Counted from the first letter of the stretch, positions 24,344 through 32,712 are shown. The stretch is DNA of 34,929 bases from an uncultured Alphaproteobacteria bacterium (GCA_949297665.1 CASFTO010000020.1:1-34929), one strand, 5' to 3'. Notes: generated by a model not told the origin, from the letters alone. Made by a program: numbers and translations.

Positions 24344-24952
24344 ATGAATGCTATTGAAATTTGGAACAAATTTCTTGCTGATAAACAGCAGATGTCTGAC
24401 GAAGATGAACTTGTTTTTGTCCGCGATGGTTCGGATGAGTGGATTTTGAATTATACTCAGGAGTTTTCTTTAGGAGAAAATGCAGAACTTTTGCTTATTA
24501 AATCTCGTTCCTTTTTTGTTGTTCTTGATTATATCCTTTGTTCGGAAGAACCCTTTTTTATTCAATCTGAAAAGGCTTTACTTGAAAGAAAAGATACTAA
24601 TCTTATCTTGAAATATGCTCGTAAATTCGGTTTCGTTCAAGAACTTCATGAATTTATGGCGGAAACAGCTTCCGATGATGTATTGCGTGCCTATTTTACT
24701 GAGGAACAACTTTCTTCCGCCGGTGAAATAAAACTGATTGAACGTCATGATGAAAAGCTCTTTCAAGCCTATGTCGAAGAACACGTCTTAAACGAAATGT
24801 CGGAACATTATTTGATTAAAATGAAAAATTATGATTTTTTCAAAATATATGTTTCCGAACATGGGCGCATTGCTCAGTCTTCCTTAAATCTGCTGGCAAA
24901 TTCTCATGATGAAAAATTGTTAGATATTTTTCGAGAATTTTGTTTGTGTTGA
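24344..24952 (+). CDS. Alpha-solenoid repeat protein, paralogue 4 (short)
   Basis: A 202-residue protein made of about seven units of 25-29 residues with almost no other sequence, which shows the repeat period best: AELLLIKSR..., EKALLERKDTNLILKYARKF, GEIKLIERHDEKLFQAYVEE, SEHYLIKMKNYDFFKIYVSE, SLNLLANSHDEKLLDIFREF. It lacks the N-terminal block seen in copies 1-3. ATG 24344 sits at the same spacing from the leader box as in the other copies and gives MNAIEIWNKF; the in-frame ATG 24314 would add ten hydrophobic residues. No SD is visible for either. The terminator at 24965-25003 ends it. Confidence 0.76.
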   Translation: MNAIEIWNKFLADKQQMSDEDELVFVRDGSDEWILNYTQEFSLGENAELLLIKSRSFFVVLDYILCSEEPFFIQSEKALLERKDTNLILKYARKFGFVQELHEFMAETASDDVLRAYFTEEQLSSAGEIKLIERHDEKLFQAYVEEHVLNEMSEHYLIKMKNYDFFKIYVSEHGRIAQSSLNLLANSHDEKLLDIFREFCLC

Positions 24953-24964
24953 AAATTTGCTCTT

Positions 24965-25003
24965 AAAAAAACTCTCTATCCGTTATAGATAGAGAGTTTT
25001 TTT
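24965..25003 (+). terminator. Bidirectional terminator
   Basis: ACTCTCTATC (24971-24980) and GATAGAGAGT (24988-24997) with flanking A and T runs. It serves solenoid gene 4 and the convergent sugar transporter. Confidence 0.9.
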
Positions 25004-25006
25004 TAC

Positions 25007-26395
25007 TTAGAATTCGACTATGGATTTTCCGTTTCGCCAATTTTGTTCTATCTGTTCTAATGAGCGCCCTTTGGTTTCCGGAATATATTTCCAGGTGTAA
25101 AATAAACTGAAAATTCCGACTACTCCGAAAATACTAAATGTTAATGCCTCGCCTATGGTTGCAAGTAACGTCGGGAAAATTAACGCTACAATGAAATTAA
25201 ATACAAAATTGGACATTGTCGCTATGCTCATCGCTGTTCCTCTTATCGCCAACGGCATAATTTCGGATATCAATATCCATGCTATCGGACCCAATGAAAA
25301 AGCAAAACTGGCTATGAACGTTATTATACTTCCAACCGCTATCCATTTGGTGTCATATCCATAGTTATTGCTCAACCAGAAAGATGTTGCCAAAACAAAT
25401 AAACTTACCGTGATACCACTTAACCCCGCATACAATAATGGTTTGCGCCCCAGTTTATCGGTAAAAAATATTGCCACGAACGTCATTGCAAAATTAACTA
25501 CCCCAACACCTACCGATGCATACAACGCACCGATGTTGTCCGTGAAACCTGCCGCCTTAAATATTGTTGCGGCGTAATAAATTATCGTATTTATTCCGGT
25601 GCAAATTTGAATGAACATGATAAAAATTCCAACCAGTACCGGTCGCAACATCCATTGTTCAAAAATTTTTCCTTGTTTCTTTTCACTCACTTTTAATGTG
25701 GCTTGGATTTCTTGGATTTGTTTGTCCGCATCTTCTTCCGGTTCTATTTTTTTGAAAATTTCTTTGGCTTCATTATAACGCCGACGGCTTATCAACCAAC
25801 GCGGTGTATCCCCTAGAAAACTGATACCTATTAACAATATAACCGCCGGTATCAATCCTGCTCCCAACATCCAACGCCAGTTATATTCCGAAAGAGCAAA
25901 TATCCTATTGATTAAATATGAAAACAATATTCCCGCCGTAATCGCTAATTGATACAACGAAACCAACATGCCTCTTACTCTTTGCGGCGACAATTCCGAT
26001 AAATACAAAGGAATGACAAAATTAACCATACCAATTGCCAAACCCAGTATCATGCGGCCCAATACTAACCACCCCACACTCGGGGCGAATCCGCAAATTA
26101 TCGAACCTATTGCAAAAATTGTTGCTGTGGCGATAATCACTTTTTTCCGCCCGTAAACATCTGCCAATACACCATTGACAGCCGCGCCGACAACGGCTCC
26201 GACTAATGCAGAACTTACCACCCAGCCTTGTTGTAATGTGCTTAACGGCCAGCTCTCGTTTATGTACAATAATGCGCCGGAAATTACTCCCGTATCAAAT
26301 CCGGAAAGCAGCCCGCCTAATGAGGCTATTCCCGCAATCACATATAGTAAAAAGTGCTTTATACGTCCCTTGTGTTGAATTGTTGTTGCATTCAT
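25007..26395 (-). CDS. MFS sugar:H+ symporter (XylE/GalP/AraE type)
   Basis: A 462-residue, 12-helix transporter of the MFS sugar porter family, importing a monosaccharide with a proton across the inner membrane. Signatures: GGLLSGFDTGVISGAL in TM1, DVYGRKKVI in loop 2-3, the PLYLSELSPQRVRG motif after TM4, QICTGINTIIYYA in TM7, DKLGRKPLL in loop 8-9 and PETKGRSLEQIE at the end. The QQ pair of TM7 seen in XylE is not fully kept, so substrate (xylose, galactose, arabinose, inositol) cannot be fixed. AAAGGA lies upstream of the ATG. No sugar-catabolism gene lies next to it. Confidence 0.9.
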   Translation of the reverse strand: MNATTIQHKGRIKHFLLYVIAGIASLGGLLSGFDTGVISGALLYINESWPLSTLQQGWVVSSALVGAVVGAAVNGVLADVYGRKKVIIATATIFAIGSIICGFAPSVGWLVLGRMILGLAIGMVNFVIPLYLSELSPQRVRGMLVSLYQLAITAGILFSYLINRIFALSEYNWRWMLGAGLIPAVILLIGISFLGDTPRWLISRRRYNEAKEIFKKIEPEEDADKQIQEIQATLKVSEKKQGKIFEQWMLRPVLVGIFIMFIQICTGINTIIYYAATIFKAAGFTDNIGALYASVGVGVVNFAMTFVAIFFTDKLGRKPLLYAGLSGITVSLFVLATSFWLSNNYGYDTKWIAVGSIITFIASFAFSLGPIAWILISEIMPLAIRGTAMSIATMSNFVFNFIVALIFPTLLATIGEALTFSIFGVVGIFSLFYTWKYIPETKGRSLEQIEQNWRNGKSIVEF

Positions 26396-26479
26396 AACGG
26401 ATGTCCTTTCACTCTTTTGTTTCTTGCTTTAATCTAGCAAAAATAGTTTTAAAATTGTTTAATGACTTCTCCTTTTTGA

Positions 26480-26508
26480 TTGACAAAAATCGACAAATCT
26501 GTTATTTT
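26480..26508 (+). promoter_or_regulatory. Promoter for the histidine phosphatase gene
   Basis: TTGACA (26480-26485), a 17-base spacer, TATTTT (26503-26508). The start codon lies 33 bases further with no SD, as in the solenoid genes, but the leader box is at best faint. Confidence 0.55.
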
Positions 26509-26540
26509 CGTTTTCGGTTAAATATAATTTAGTTACAGCT

Positions 26541-27098
26541 ATGAAAAGATTAATTATTTTTAGACATGGTGATTATGACGAGTACAAAAATTTAATTGAA
26601 ACTTGTGCTCAAGATCTTTTTCGAAAAGCTCGTCACATACAAGAATTTGTCGGTCATCCTGCCGCTATTTTTGCTTCACCTATCAAAAGAGCATGGCAAA
26701 CCGCTAATGTGCTCAATCTTGCTTTCGGCAATGTCCCTCTGTTTGAAAAAAATGAACTAAGAGATTTTAATGCTCTCAGCATTCCTTATTTTGCAAAACG
26801 TTTTGCTCTTGAGGCGCAGCAGAATTTTGCCGACAAAGATGTGCTGGTTTGGGTTACACACGAACCATCCGTGCATGAATTGCTCGGAATTACACTACAC
26901 ACATCCGAATGGATTGTTCTTGAGGCGCCTGAGTGGGAGATGATTTTTGAACCAAAGTTCAGAAAAATCTATCGTTCAGTAAATTTTCTTACTGCTCAAG
27001 GTTATTCTGCTAACGAAGCTTTCCGCAAATTGGTGGAATGGACGATGGATGAACTTTCTGATGAAGATGCGCAAAAAATCAGCTCTCTTTTGAAATGA
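26541..27098 (+). CDS. Histidine phosphatase family protein (SixA-like)
   Basis: A 185-residue phosphatase of the histidine phosphatase (phosphoglycerate mutase-like) superfamily. The phosphate pocket has IIFRHGDYDEY (Arg8, His9 nucleophile), ASPIKRAWQTA (Arg50) and WVTHEPSVHEL (His107). The compact form lacking extra lobes resembles SixA phosphohistidine phosphatases, which remove phosphate from HPt or NPr proteins; a small-metabolite substrate is equally possible. The last 50 residues are helical and acidic. ATG 26541 has no SD. It stands alone between its promoter and the hairpin at 27118-27142. Confidence 0.82.
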   Translation: MKRLIIFRHGDYDEYKNLIETCAQDLFRKARHIQEFVGHPAAIFASPIKRAWQTANVLNLAFGNVPLFEKNELRDFNALSIPYFAKRFALEAQQNFADKDVLVWVTHEPSVHELLGITLHTSEWIVLEAPEWEMIFEPKFRKIYRSVNFLTAQGYSANEAFRKLVEWTMDELSDEDAQKISSLLK

Positions 27099-27117
27099 TT
27101 TTTTCCTTTGTATTTAA

Positions 27118-27142
27118 GCTCTCCTTTTCGGAGAGTTTTTTT
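27118..27142 (+). terminator. Terminator after the histidine phosphatase gene
   Basis: CTCTCC (27119-27124) and GGAGAG (27130-27135) around TTTTC, followed by seven Ts. Confidence 0.8.
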
Positions 27143-27207
27143 ATGTTTACTAATCTTTTTCTTTCGGTATTATATTCGTTAGTTTCATAATTTTAAGGTT
27201 TTGTAGA

Positions 27208-27786
27208 ATGGATTATTTAGCGCAATCTAACCTCAATACATCTATGGCTCAGAAAATTATTAGCGACAGCCGTATTATTCCTTTATGGCAGTCTGTTGGG
27301 GCTCGTATTAATCTGGTTGGTTCTCTTAGAATCGGTGTATTAGCAAAACACCTTGATATAGATTTTCATGTTTACACTCCTGAACTTGATGTTTCTCAAA
27401 GTTTTATAGTTATTTCACAAATAGCGCAAAATCCTGCCGTTAAAAAAATTGAATTTATCAATCTGGCACAAACTGATGAATGTTGCTTTGAGTGGCACAT
27501 TTGGTATGAAGATGATGACAGAAATTTGTGGCAGATTGATATTATTCAAATCAAAAGCGGTTCTTTTTATGATGGATATTTTGAGCGTGTTGCTGATACC
27601 ATTAAAGATGCGATGACTGCTGACATGAAGCAGACTATTCTTAAACTTAAATTTGAAACACCCGATAATCTTAAAATTGCCGGTATTGAATATTATAAAG
27701 CCGTTATTCAAGATGGTATTACAAATTTTGATGATTTCTTAAAATGGCGTTCAGAGCACCATTTTGAGGGGATTATTGAGTGGTAG
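27208..27786 (+). CDS. Nucleotidyltransferase-like protein
   Basis: A 192-residue soluble protein with the nucleotidyltransferase-fold signature GSLRIGVLAKHLDIDFHVY: Gly38-Ser39, then Asp50-x-Asp52, and a likely third carboxylate Asp111 in WQIDIIQIK. These would hold the two metals of an NMP-transferase. The rest (CCFEWHIWYED, GSFYDGYFERVAD, IAGIEYYKAVI) looks like a conserved uncharacterised family, whose substrate I do not know. AAGG lies upstream of ATG 27208; the promoter may be TTTACT (27146) with TATTAT (27168). It is convergent with the YbaK-like gene, only seven bases apart. Confidence 0.72.
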   Translation: MDYLAQSNLNTSMAQKIISDSRIIPLWQSVGARINLVGSLRIGVLAKHLDIDFHVYTPELDVSQSFIVISQIAQNPAVKKIEFINLAQTDECCFEWHIWYEDDDRNLWQIDIIQIKSGSFYDGYFERVADTIKDAMTADMKQTILKLKFETPDNLKIAGIEYYKAVIQDGITNFDDFLKWRSEHHFEGIIEW

Positions 27787-27793
27787 ATGCGGT

Positions 27794-28264
27794 TTATACC
27801 ATTTGTTTGCATACATCAATCCATGTAGAAGTCGGCGTATAATTTTTTAATTCTTCCGGCGTTACTTCTATGGCGCTGTTTGAACTACCACACGCAGGAT
27901 ATACACTCTTAAATCTTTTTAATGACTCGTCTAAATATATCGCAACATTCTCCGGAACACCAAACGGGCAAACTCCCCCTATCGCATGGCCCGTGCGTTC
28001 TATTACTTCTTCTGCTGTCAACATCTTAGCTTTAGTGTGAAAGTAGGCTTTATATTTGCCATTATCAATTTTACAATCTCCAGCGATTACTATCAATATT
28101 GTTTTTTCTTTGACTGCAAATGATAATGTTTTGGCAATGCGACATGGTTCGCAACCCAGTGCCTGAGCCGCAAGTTCTACTGTTGCACTTGATACCGGAA
28201 ACTCTAAAATTCTATTTTCCGCTCCAAATTGTTTTAAATACGCTTTTACTCTTTCCAAACTCAT
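27794..28264 (-). CDS. YbaK/EbsC-type aminoacyl-tRNA deacylase
   Basis: A 156-residue free-standing editing domain of the YbaK/EbsC/ProX superfamily, which hydrolyses mischarged tRNA (YbaK clears Cys-tRNA-Pro). Diagnostic segments are SSATVELAAQALG, RIAKTLSF, IVIAGDCKIDNGKYKA, the GHAIGGVCPFG loop (92-102 region) and VYPACGSSNSAIEV. The Lys-equivalent in AKTL and the GxxP loop are intact. The short length and CGSSN ending fit the EbsC-like branch more than canonical YbaK, so amino-acid specificity is open. AAAGGAG lies before the ATG. Monocistronic. Confidence 0.88.
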   Translation of the reverse strand: MSLERVKAYLKQFGAENRILEFPVSSATVELAAQALGCEPCRIAKTLSFAVKEKTILIVIAGDCKIDNGKYKAYFHTKAKMLTAEEVIERTGHAIGGVCPFGVPENVAIYLDESLKRFKSVYPACGSSNSAIEVTPEELKNYTPTSTWIDVCKQMV

Positions 28265-28620
28265 TTTTACTCCTTTATTCGCATTGTAATTTTGCCATAC
28301 AGATTTTTTAAATTCAATTTAATATGTTTTTTAAGTATACTTTTATTTGCCTATAAAAAAATTGGTCTAATCTATTAGGCATTTTGTTTTCTTTTTTTAT
28401 TTGTTCTTCATATAATTTATTAAGCCGATGATTATAAATAATTAGCATATTCAAAACAAAAATAAATTTTTATAATATATTAAGATGTTATGAATTATAT
28501 TCTATGTTAAATATATTTTGTTTTTATTTTGCATTGAGCATTAAACAAAAAATACAATATAATGAAAATGTGTATTTGATGTAATTATTTAGTTTAACAC
28601 AATATTTTAGGAGACGGAAT
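28265..28620. other. AT-rich intergenic region (356 bp)
   Basis: Very AT-rich sequence between divergent genes. It contains the YbaK-like gene's SD and upstream region on the left and the 28534-28563 promoter on the right. I see no ORF with coding character, tRNA or stable hairpin between 28320 and 28530. Confidence 0.6.
28534..28563 (+). promoter_or_regulatory. Promoter for the gene at 28621
   Basis: TTGAGC (28534-28539), an 18-base spacer and a perfect TATAAT (28558-28563); leader about 50 nt with TAGGAG SD. Confidence 0.6.
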
Positions 28621-29355
28621 ATGACTGCATATAAACAAACAGCAAAAACTATTGATGATATAATCGGAAATCGTGATTGTATGGCTGTTGCTAAATTACC
28701 TATAAGAGAAATGGTTACAAAGGTTATTCCTGGTGAAAAATATCTTTGCACTGATACTGGTGAATATTCTATCGCTAAAGAGGGGGAGGCTCTTATTACC
28801 AGACAATATCCTGATGGAAGTAAAGACACATATAAAAATAAAAAGGGTCCTAAATATGAATTTGAAGCAGGGCAATCTTGGGATAATCTTCAACCGGGAG
28901 AATCTGCTTTTGGTAAATTAAAGGACGGACCAGAATATGATAGATTTGCTATATTAGCAAAACCCGAAGATACGGTTGACGCTGTATGGGATGAAACTCA
29001 AAAAGTAACCAGACCTAATTCTTTTGTAACTGTTATTTATGCTAATAAGGAATTTAATCTCGAAGGTGATAAGAGATGGGAAAGTAAACAAATTGTATTA
29101 AATAATAATGCCGGAGATATTCACCCTATTGATACTGAAAGAAAAGATGAAAAAGGTAATCCGGTAGTTATTGGAAAACTTCCTCTTACCGCAAATCCAA
29201 CTGCTCGCGAAGCTGAATTAAGAGAGTATGTCGCTCAACATTATAATGGCGAAATGCCGAAACATCTATTACCTGTTATCAGAAATATAAATGCTGAAAA
29301 GAATTTGGGCATGACTAAAGTAATGATGCATAATAGAGGTAATACGGGTAAATAG
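28621..29355 (+). CDS. Hypothetical protein, cytoplasmic, no recognised domain
   Basis: A 244-residue hydrophilic protein without signal peptide or membrane segment. The N-terminal third contains VIPGEKYLCTDTGEY and EGEALITRQYPDG, which read like short beta-hairpins. The centre has PNSFVTVIYANKEFNLEGDKRW and the C-terminal part a helix AREAELREYVAQHYNG. I do not recognise a family. TTAGGAGACGG gives a strong SD before ATG 28621. It stands alone between its promoter and the strong terminator at 29380-29413, so it is a well-defined expressed unit. A secreted-effector or phage-derived origin cannot be excluded, but nothing shows it. Confidence 0.68.
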   Translation: MTAYKQTAKTIDDIIGNRDCMAVAKLPIREMVTKVIPGEKYLCTDTGEYSIAKEGEALITRQYPDGSKDTYKNKKGPKYEFEAGQSWDNLQPGESAFGKLKDGPEYDRFAILAKPEDTVDAVWDETQKVTRPNSFVTVIYANKEFNLEGDKRWESKQIVLNNNAGDIHPIDTERKDEKGNPVVIGKLPLTANPTAREAELREYVAQHYNGEMPKHLLPVIRNINAEKNLGMTKVMMHNRGNTGK

Positions 29356-29379
29356 CAGAAAATTCATCTTAAAAACTGT

Positions 29380-29413
29380 AAAGCCGTTGTAATACGAGTA
29401 TTGCAACGGCTTT
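29380..29413 (+). terminator. Terminator after the gene at 28621
   Basis: AAAGCCGTTGTAAT (29380-29393) pairs with ATTGCAACGGCTTT (29400-29413) with one G-T, followed by T's. Confidence 0.9.
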
Positions 29414-29525
29414 TAATTATGACTTTTACTATTTTTGTGTTACTTTGGTTATTGCCTATTTATCATAAAAAAACACGAATTCAAACGATATGTTGTTAAA
29501 CGTGTTATCCCTATTATGTGAATAC

Positions 29526-29555
29526 GAAAAGAGGGTTGCAATTTCTTGCAACCCT
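29526..29555 (-). terminator. Terminator of rplM-rpsI
   Basis: AGGGTTGCAA (29532-29541) and TTGCAACCCT (29546-29555) form a perfect 10-pair stem. On the minus strand CTTTTC follows. It lies 32 bases after the rpsI stop. Confidence 0.85.
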
Positions 29556-29586
29556 TTGAAAATATTTGATATTCTCGTAATACCAA

Positions 29587-30072
29587 TTAACGTTTAGAGA
29601 ATTGGTATGAACGACGTGCTTTGGCACGACCATATTTCTTACGTTCTACAACACGATCATCTCTGGTTAAGAAACCGGCTTGTTTCAATATCGGACGTAG
29701 TTCCGGTTCATATTCGTTAAGAGCCTTAGATATACCGTGTGTAATCGCACCTGCTTGACCAGATAATCCACCGCCTTGTACTGTGCATACTACGTCAAAT
29801 TCATTTTGACGATTTGTAATTTCAAACGGTTGGTTAATTATCATTTTCAATACCGGACGTGCAAAATATGTGTCTATCGGTTTGCCATTAATGGTAATAT
29901 TACCTTTACCAGGCATAACCCATACACGCGCAACGGCATTCTTTCTTTTACCTGTTGCATAAGAACGTCCTTGCTTGTCGCGAGAAGGTTTACGTTTTGC
30001 TTCAACAGTTGCTGAGTTTGATGCAACAGCTTCTTTGATTTCTGTTAAAGATTCAATTTTCTTATTAGCCAT
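29587..30072 (-). CDS. rpsI: 30S ribosomal protein S9
   Basis: S9 of the small subunit; its C-terminal tail reaches the P-site tRNA. The 161-residue length includes an N-terminal extension of about 35 residues typical of alphaproteobacteria before the conserved [17 protein letters not shown]. The [19 protein letters not shown] helix and the tail [17 protein letters not shown], ending in the invariant SKR, are intact. It overlaps the rplM stop by one base (TAATG), so translation is coupled. The standard L13-S9 order. Confidence 0.97.
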   Translation of the reverse strand: MANKKIESLTEIKEAVASNSATVEAKRKPSRDKQGRSYATGKRKNAVARVWVMPGKGNITINGKPIDTYFARPVLKMIINQPFEITNRQNEFDVVCTVQGGGLSGQAGAITHGISKALNEYEPELRPILKQAGFLTRDDRVVERKKYGRAKARRSYQFSKR

Positions 30073-30539
30073 TACAATTCACTCCTTTTGTTCTTTTCAT
30101 TCATTGACGCAATATCCAAAACTTCAGGATTTTGTGCGCTATGCGGATGGTTTTCTCCTGCATATACCTTTAATTTTGTCATTTGTTGACGTCCCATCGG
30201 ATTGCGGGAAATCATGCGTTCAACCGCCTTTTCTATTACTCTTTCAGGAAAACGGCTGTCTAAAATCTTTCCGGCTGTGGTTTCTTTAATCCCACCAATC
30301 CATCCAGTGTGTTTATAATACTTCTTATCAGTCAATTTCTTGCCTGTTAATTTTACTTTATCTGCGTTGATTACAACTACATAGTCGCCACAATCTAAGT
30401 TTGGTGTGTAATAAGGCTTGTTTTTACCGCGAAGCAAAATTGCTACTTGGGCGGCTAATCGACCTAATACGACATCTGTTGCATCAACAACATACCATTT
30501 TCTTTTGATATCAGATGGTTTTGTTGCATATGTGTTCAT
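30072..30539 (-). CDS. rplM: 50S ribosomal protein L13
   Basis: L13, an early assembly protein of the large subunit. The 155-residue product has the family start [63 protein letters not shown], and the [15 protein letters not shown] motif followed by the [16 protein letters not shown] tail. It is the first gene of rplM-rpsI, driven by the promoter at 30581-30608, with an AGAGA-type weak SD before its ATG. Confidence 0.97.
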   Translation of the reverse strand: MNTYATKPSDIKRKWYVVDATDVVLGRLAAQVAILLRGKNKPYYTPNLDCGDYVVVINADKVKLTGKKLTDKKYYKHTGWIGGIKETTAGKILDSRFPERVIEKAVERMISRNPMGRQQMTKLKVYAGENHPHSAQNPEVLDIASMNEKNKRSEL

Positions 30540-30580
30540 TTTTCAATCTCTTTTCTAAAAATTAAATCAAATTCGTGTTT

Positions 30581-30608
30581 AATATATGGATATTTCCGTA
30601 TTTGTCAA
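30581..30608 (-). promoter_or_regulatory. Promoter for rplM-rpsI
   Basis: On the minus strand TTGACA (30608-30603), a 16-base spacer, TATATT (30586-30581), about 42 bases before the rplM ATG. Confidence 0.65.
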
Positions 30609-30759
30609 TATAAAAATTTTACATATTTTCAATATCTTAAATAGCGGTACCATAATACCACAAATTAACTCATTGTTTTTACGTGCTTTTATTCTTTAAG
30701 ACATTTTTAAATCTAATTCGCCTATATTTTAGTATCACTTTTTTCTATATGGGGGCTCT

Positions 30760-31458
30760 ATGCGGTATTTTATTCTTTTGTTTTTGGGATCGTTATTTTG
30801 GCTTTCTTCTGCTTCTTGTTGCTACGCTCAACAGTATTCTTCTAAGCAAATAGCTGCTTATGTTCGAAAAGCTCCAAGCGATGTTGAAAAAAATATTGCT
30901 CCTTTGGTTAAATATCTTACCGAACCTTTTGATAACGATTATGATAAGGCTAAATCCATCGCTTTTTGGATTGCTTCTCATATTTACTACGACTCTTATC
31001 TGTATAACGGTACCGATAATAAAGATACTTATCTGCGTAAAAGTTATCAGGAACAGACACCTGCAAAACTATTACGTTCGCGGGTGGGTATTTGTGTGGA
31101 TTACGCCGCCCTTTTTCAAGCCATGTGCCGAAAAGCCGGCATTACCGCTCGCACTGTTAACGGATATGCTTATCCCGCTCATCTTGCTTTCTCGGCTTCC
31201 GTTCGACGCAATTATGCTCATGCTTGGAATTATTTTTATTATCGAGGGAAAAAAATTTATGTCGATACTACATTTATGGCCGGCGGCTCCTTAGATGCAG
31301 ATGAATATCCTAACTCGGCTAAGCGTAAAAGAGCTCTTTATCAATTTAAAAAACAAAATAAAGAAAAAGAACAAACCGCAAGTATTTACGGATATTATTT
31401 TGACTTTTCATATAAAGATGAGATATCTCGGAAAAATCGCATTCATCGGGAACAGTAA
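30760..31458 (+). CDS. Secreted transglutaminase-like (papain-fold) protein
   Basis: A 232-residue exported protein: the signal peptide is about 1-23 (ending CCYAQ). The transglutaminase-like core follows: DYDKAKSIAFWIASHIYYD, then Cys112 in VGICVDYAALFQAMCRKAGI, His154 in HAWNYFYYRGKKIYVD and Asp169, a complete Cys-His-Asp triad. Bacterial members are usually peptidases or amidases rather than crosslinkers. The C-terminal 45 residues are basic. GGGGG lies just before ATG 30760. It is followed by a separate promoter for the next gene, so it is probably its own unit; the substrate is unknown, perhaps envelope or host protein. Confidence 0.83.
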   Translation: MRYFILLFLGSLFWLSSASCCYAQQYSSKQIAAYVRKAPSDVEKNIAPLVKYLTEPFDNDYDKAKSIAFWIASHIYYDSYLYNGTDNKDTYLRKSYQEQTPAKLLRSRVGICVDYAALFQAMCRKAGITARTVNGYAYPAHLAFSASVRRNYAHAWNYFYYRGKKIYVDTTFMAGGSLDADEYPNSAKRKRALYQFKKQNKEKEQTASIYGYYFDFSYKDEISRKNRIHREQ

Positions 31459-31474
31459 AGTATTCGTTTTATCC

Positions 31475-31503
31475 TTGATTCGCTTACCAAAATATGGTAT
31501 GAT
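31475..31503 (+). promoter_or_regulatory. Promoter for the gene at 31536
   Basis: TTGATT (31475-31480), a 17-base spacer, TATGAT (31498-31503); leader about 26 nt with GGAG SD. Confidence 0.6.
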
Positions 31504-31535
31504 TATTTATGAATAATTTGTTGCGGAGATTGATT

Positions 31536-32528
31536 ATGAGTGAATTAAATGAAACTAAAATCAGCCATTCCGGTCACGATAGCAGCGTGGGACAATCTAT
31601 TAAGACAAATGGTAGTCTTAGCAGTTTCTTATTTGCGGTGTCCTCAAATACGGCAACCTCTTTTACTTGTTCCCAAGATGATTTTGATAAGCTTATGGCT
31701 CGGCTTTCTGATGAACAGAAAAAATCTATTCAATTTACCTCAACTAATGGCTTTGTGCATGTAAATGTTTCCCCTTCTGCCAATGATAAACAGGATACTC
31801 CTGAAAAAAAATCTCCTTTAAAAAAAGAAGAAAAGTTTTCTCGTGAATCTGAAGAAAAAATGGATGACCAACTTGATAAAAAACGCAAAGAAAAGAAAAA
31901 AAATAATAAGAAAAATAAAAAACTTACTCAAAAGAAAACTGCAAAAATAAAAAATGAAGCAGCGCAAAGAGCAAGTAAAATGGATAAATTTCTCGGTCGC
32001 TCCAAAAAATTGTCTTCCGTAAAAGATGCTGTCGCTCGTATCGGTCAGAAAAAACTTTTAGGTAAATCTTCAACTAAAGTTTTAGCAAAATCTGCGGCTA
32101 AGTCTACGACAAAAGCAACTTCTAAAATTCTCGGAAAAGCCGCTCTTAAATCTTTAGTTAAGAAAATTCCGGTGGTTAGCTTGGCGGCCGGTTGTGTTTT
32201 TGCTTATCAACGTGTTAAAGATGGTGATTGGAAAGGAGCTATCGGAGAAGTTACTTCAGGTGCTCTCGGATGTGTTCCGGGAATTGGAACGGCCGCCAGT
32301 GTTGCTGTTGACGCCGGACTTGCGGCCAGAGATGTTTATAATGAAAATAAAACTATTTCTCAAGAAAACATGGACGATGTACACTCTGTTAAAATTGTTC
32401 CGCAACAAATTCGTGATGAAATTGATAGAAGAGGAATACCTGAAAAATCTTCCGTTAAATATACCGATGCGTCCTTAGCTCCTAATCAAGTTTCCTTATT
32501 GCAGAAATTTTCCGAAAATTCTCGTTGA
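31536..32528 (+). CDS. Lys-rich protein with glycine-rich hydrophobic hairpin, possible membrane-active effector
   Basis: A 330-residue protein without signal peptide. Residues 1-80 are Ser/Thr-rich with a small folded-looking part (DDFDKLMARLSDEQKKSI). Residues 85-210 are extremely basic and charged (runs such as KKRKEKKKNNKKNKK). Residues 210-266 form a hydrophobic glycine/alanine hairpin: IPVVSLAAGCVFAYQRVKDG, then IGEVTSGALGCVPGIG and AASVAVDAGLAARD. This two-segment hairpin resembles those in colicin-like and other polymorphic toxins or phage membrane-active proteins, from recollection. A DNA- or RNA-binding role for the Lys-rich part is an alternative. GGAG fixes ATG 31536 over the frame opening at 31509. 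The lysozyme-like gene lies downstream. Confidence 0.7.
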   Translation: MSELNETKISHSGHDSSVGQSIKTNGSLSSFLFAVSSNTATSFTCSQDDFDKLMARLSDEQKKSIQFTSTNGFVHVNVSPSANDKQDTPEKKSPLKKEEKFSRESEEKMDDQLDKKRKEKKKNNKKNKKLTQKKTAKIKNEAAQRASKMDKFLGRSKKLSSVKDAVARIGQKKLLGKSSTKVLAKSAAKSTTKATSKILGKAALKSLVKKIPVVSLAAGCVFAYQRVKDGDWKGAIGEVTSGALGCVPGIGTAASVAVDAGLAARDVYNENKTISQENMDDVHSVKIVPQQIRDEIDRRGIPEKSSVKYTDASLAPNQVSLLQKFSENSR

Positions 32529-32677
32529 GTTAACTACGGCTTATGTATATCCAATCCGTTTGATTTACAATCAAAATTAAACTGTTAGCTTCTCCTTCTG
32601 CTATTCTCCTCTATATTTGATAGATTTTTTTATTTCGTCTTATAAAAAAAATATTTTTCGTTTTATTTTCAGATGTA

Positions 32678-32706
32678 TTGACATACTTGTCGGGGGGAGG
32701 TATAAA
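32678..32706 (+). promoter_or_regulatory. Near-consensus promoter before the lysozyme-like gene
   Basis: TTGACA (32678-32683), a 17-base G-rich spacer (contains GGGGGG), TATAAA (32701-32706). A start near 32713 is expected. Confidence 0.72.
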
Positions 32707-32712
32707 TATTGT

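Noticed and set aside
18809-24952. CRISPR array or direct DNA repeats in the solenoid-gene region
   Set aside because: The repetition is at protein level and strongly degenerate; there are no identical DNA repeats with spacers and no cas genes.
31880-31950. The A-rich poly-Lys tract as a second frameshift site
   Set aside because: The frame continues without break through the tract and into the conserved-looking hydrophobic hairpin, so no shift is required.
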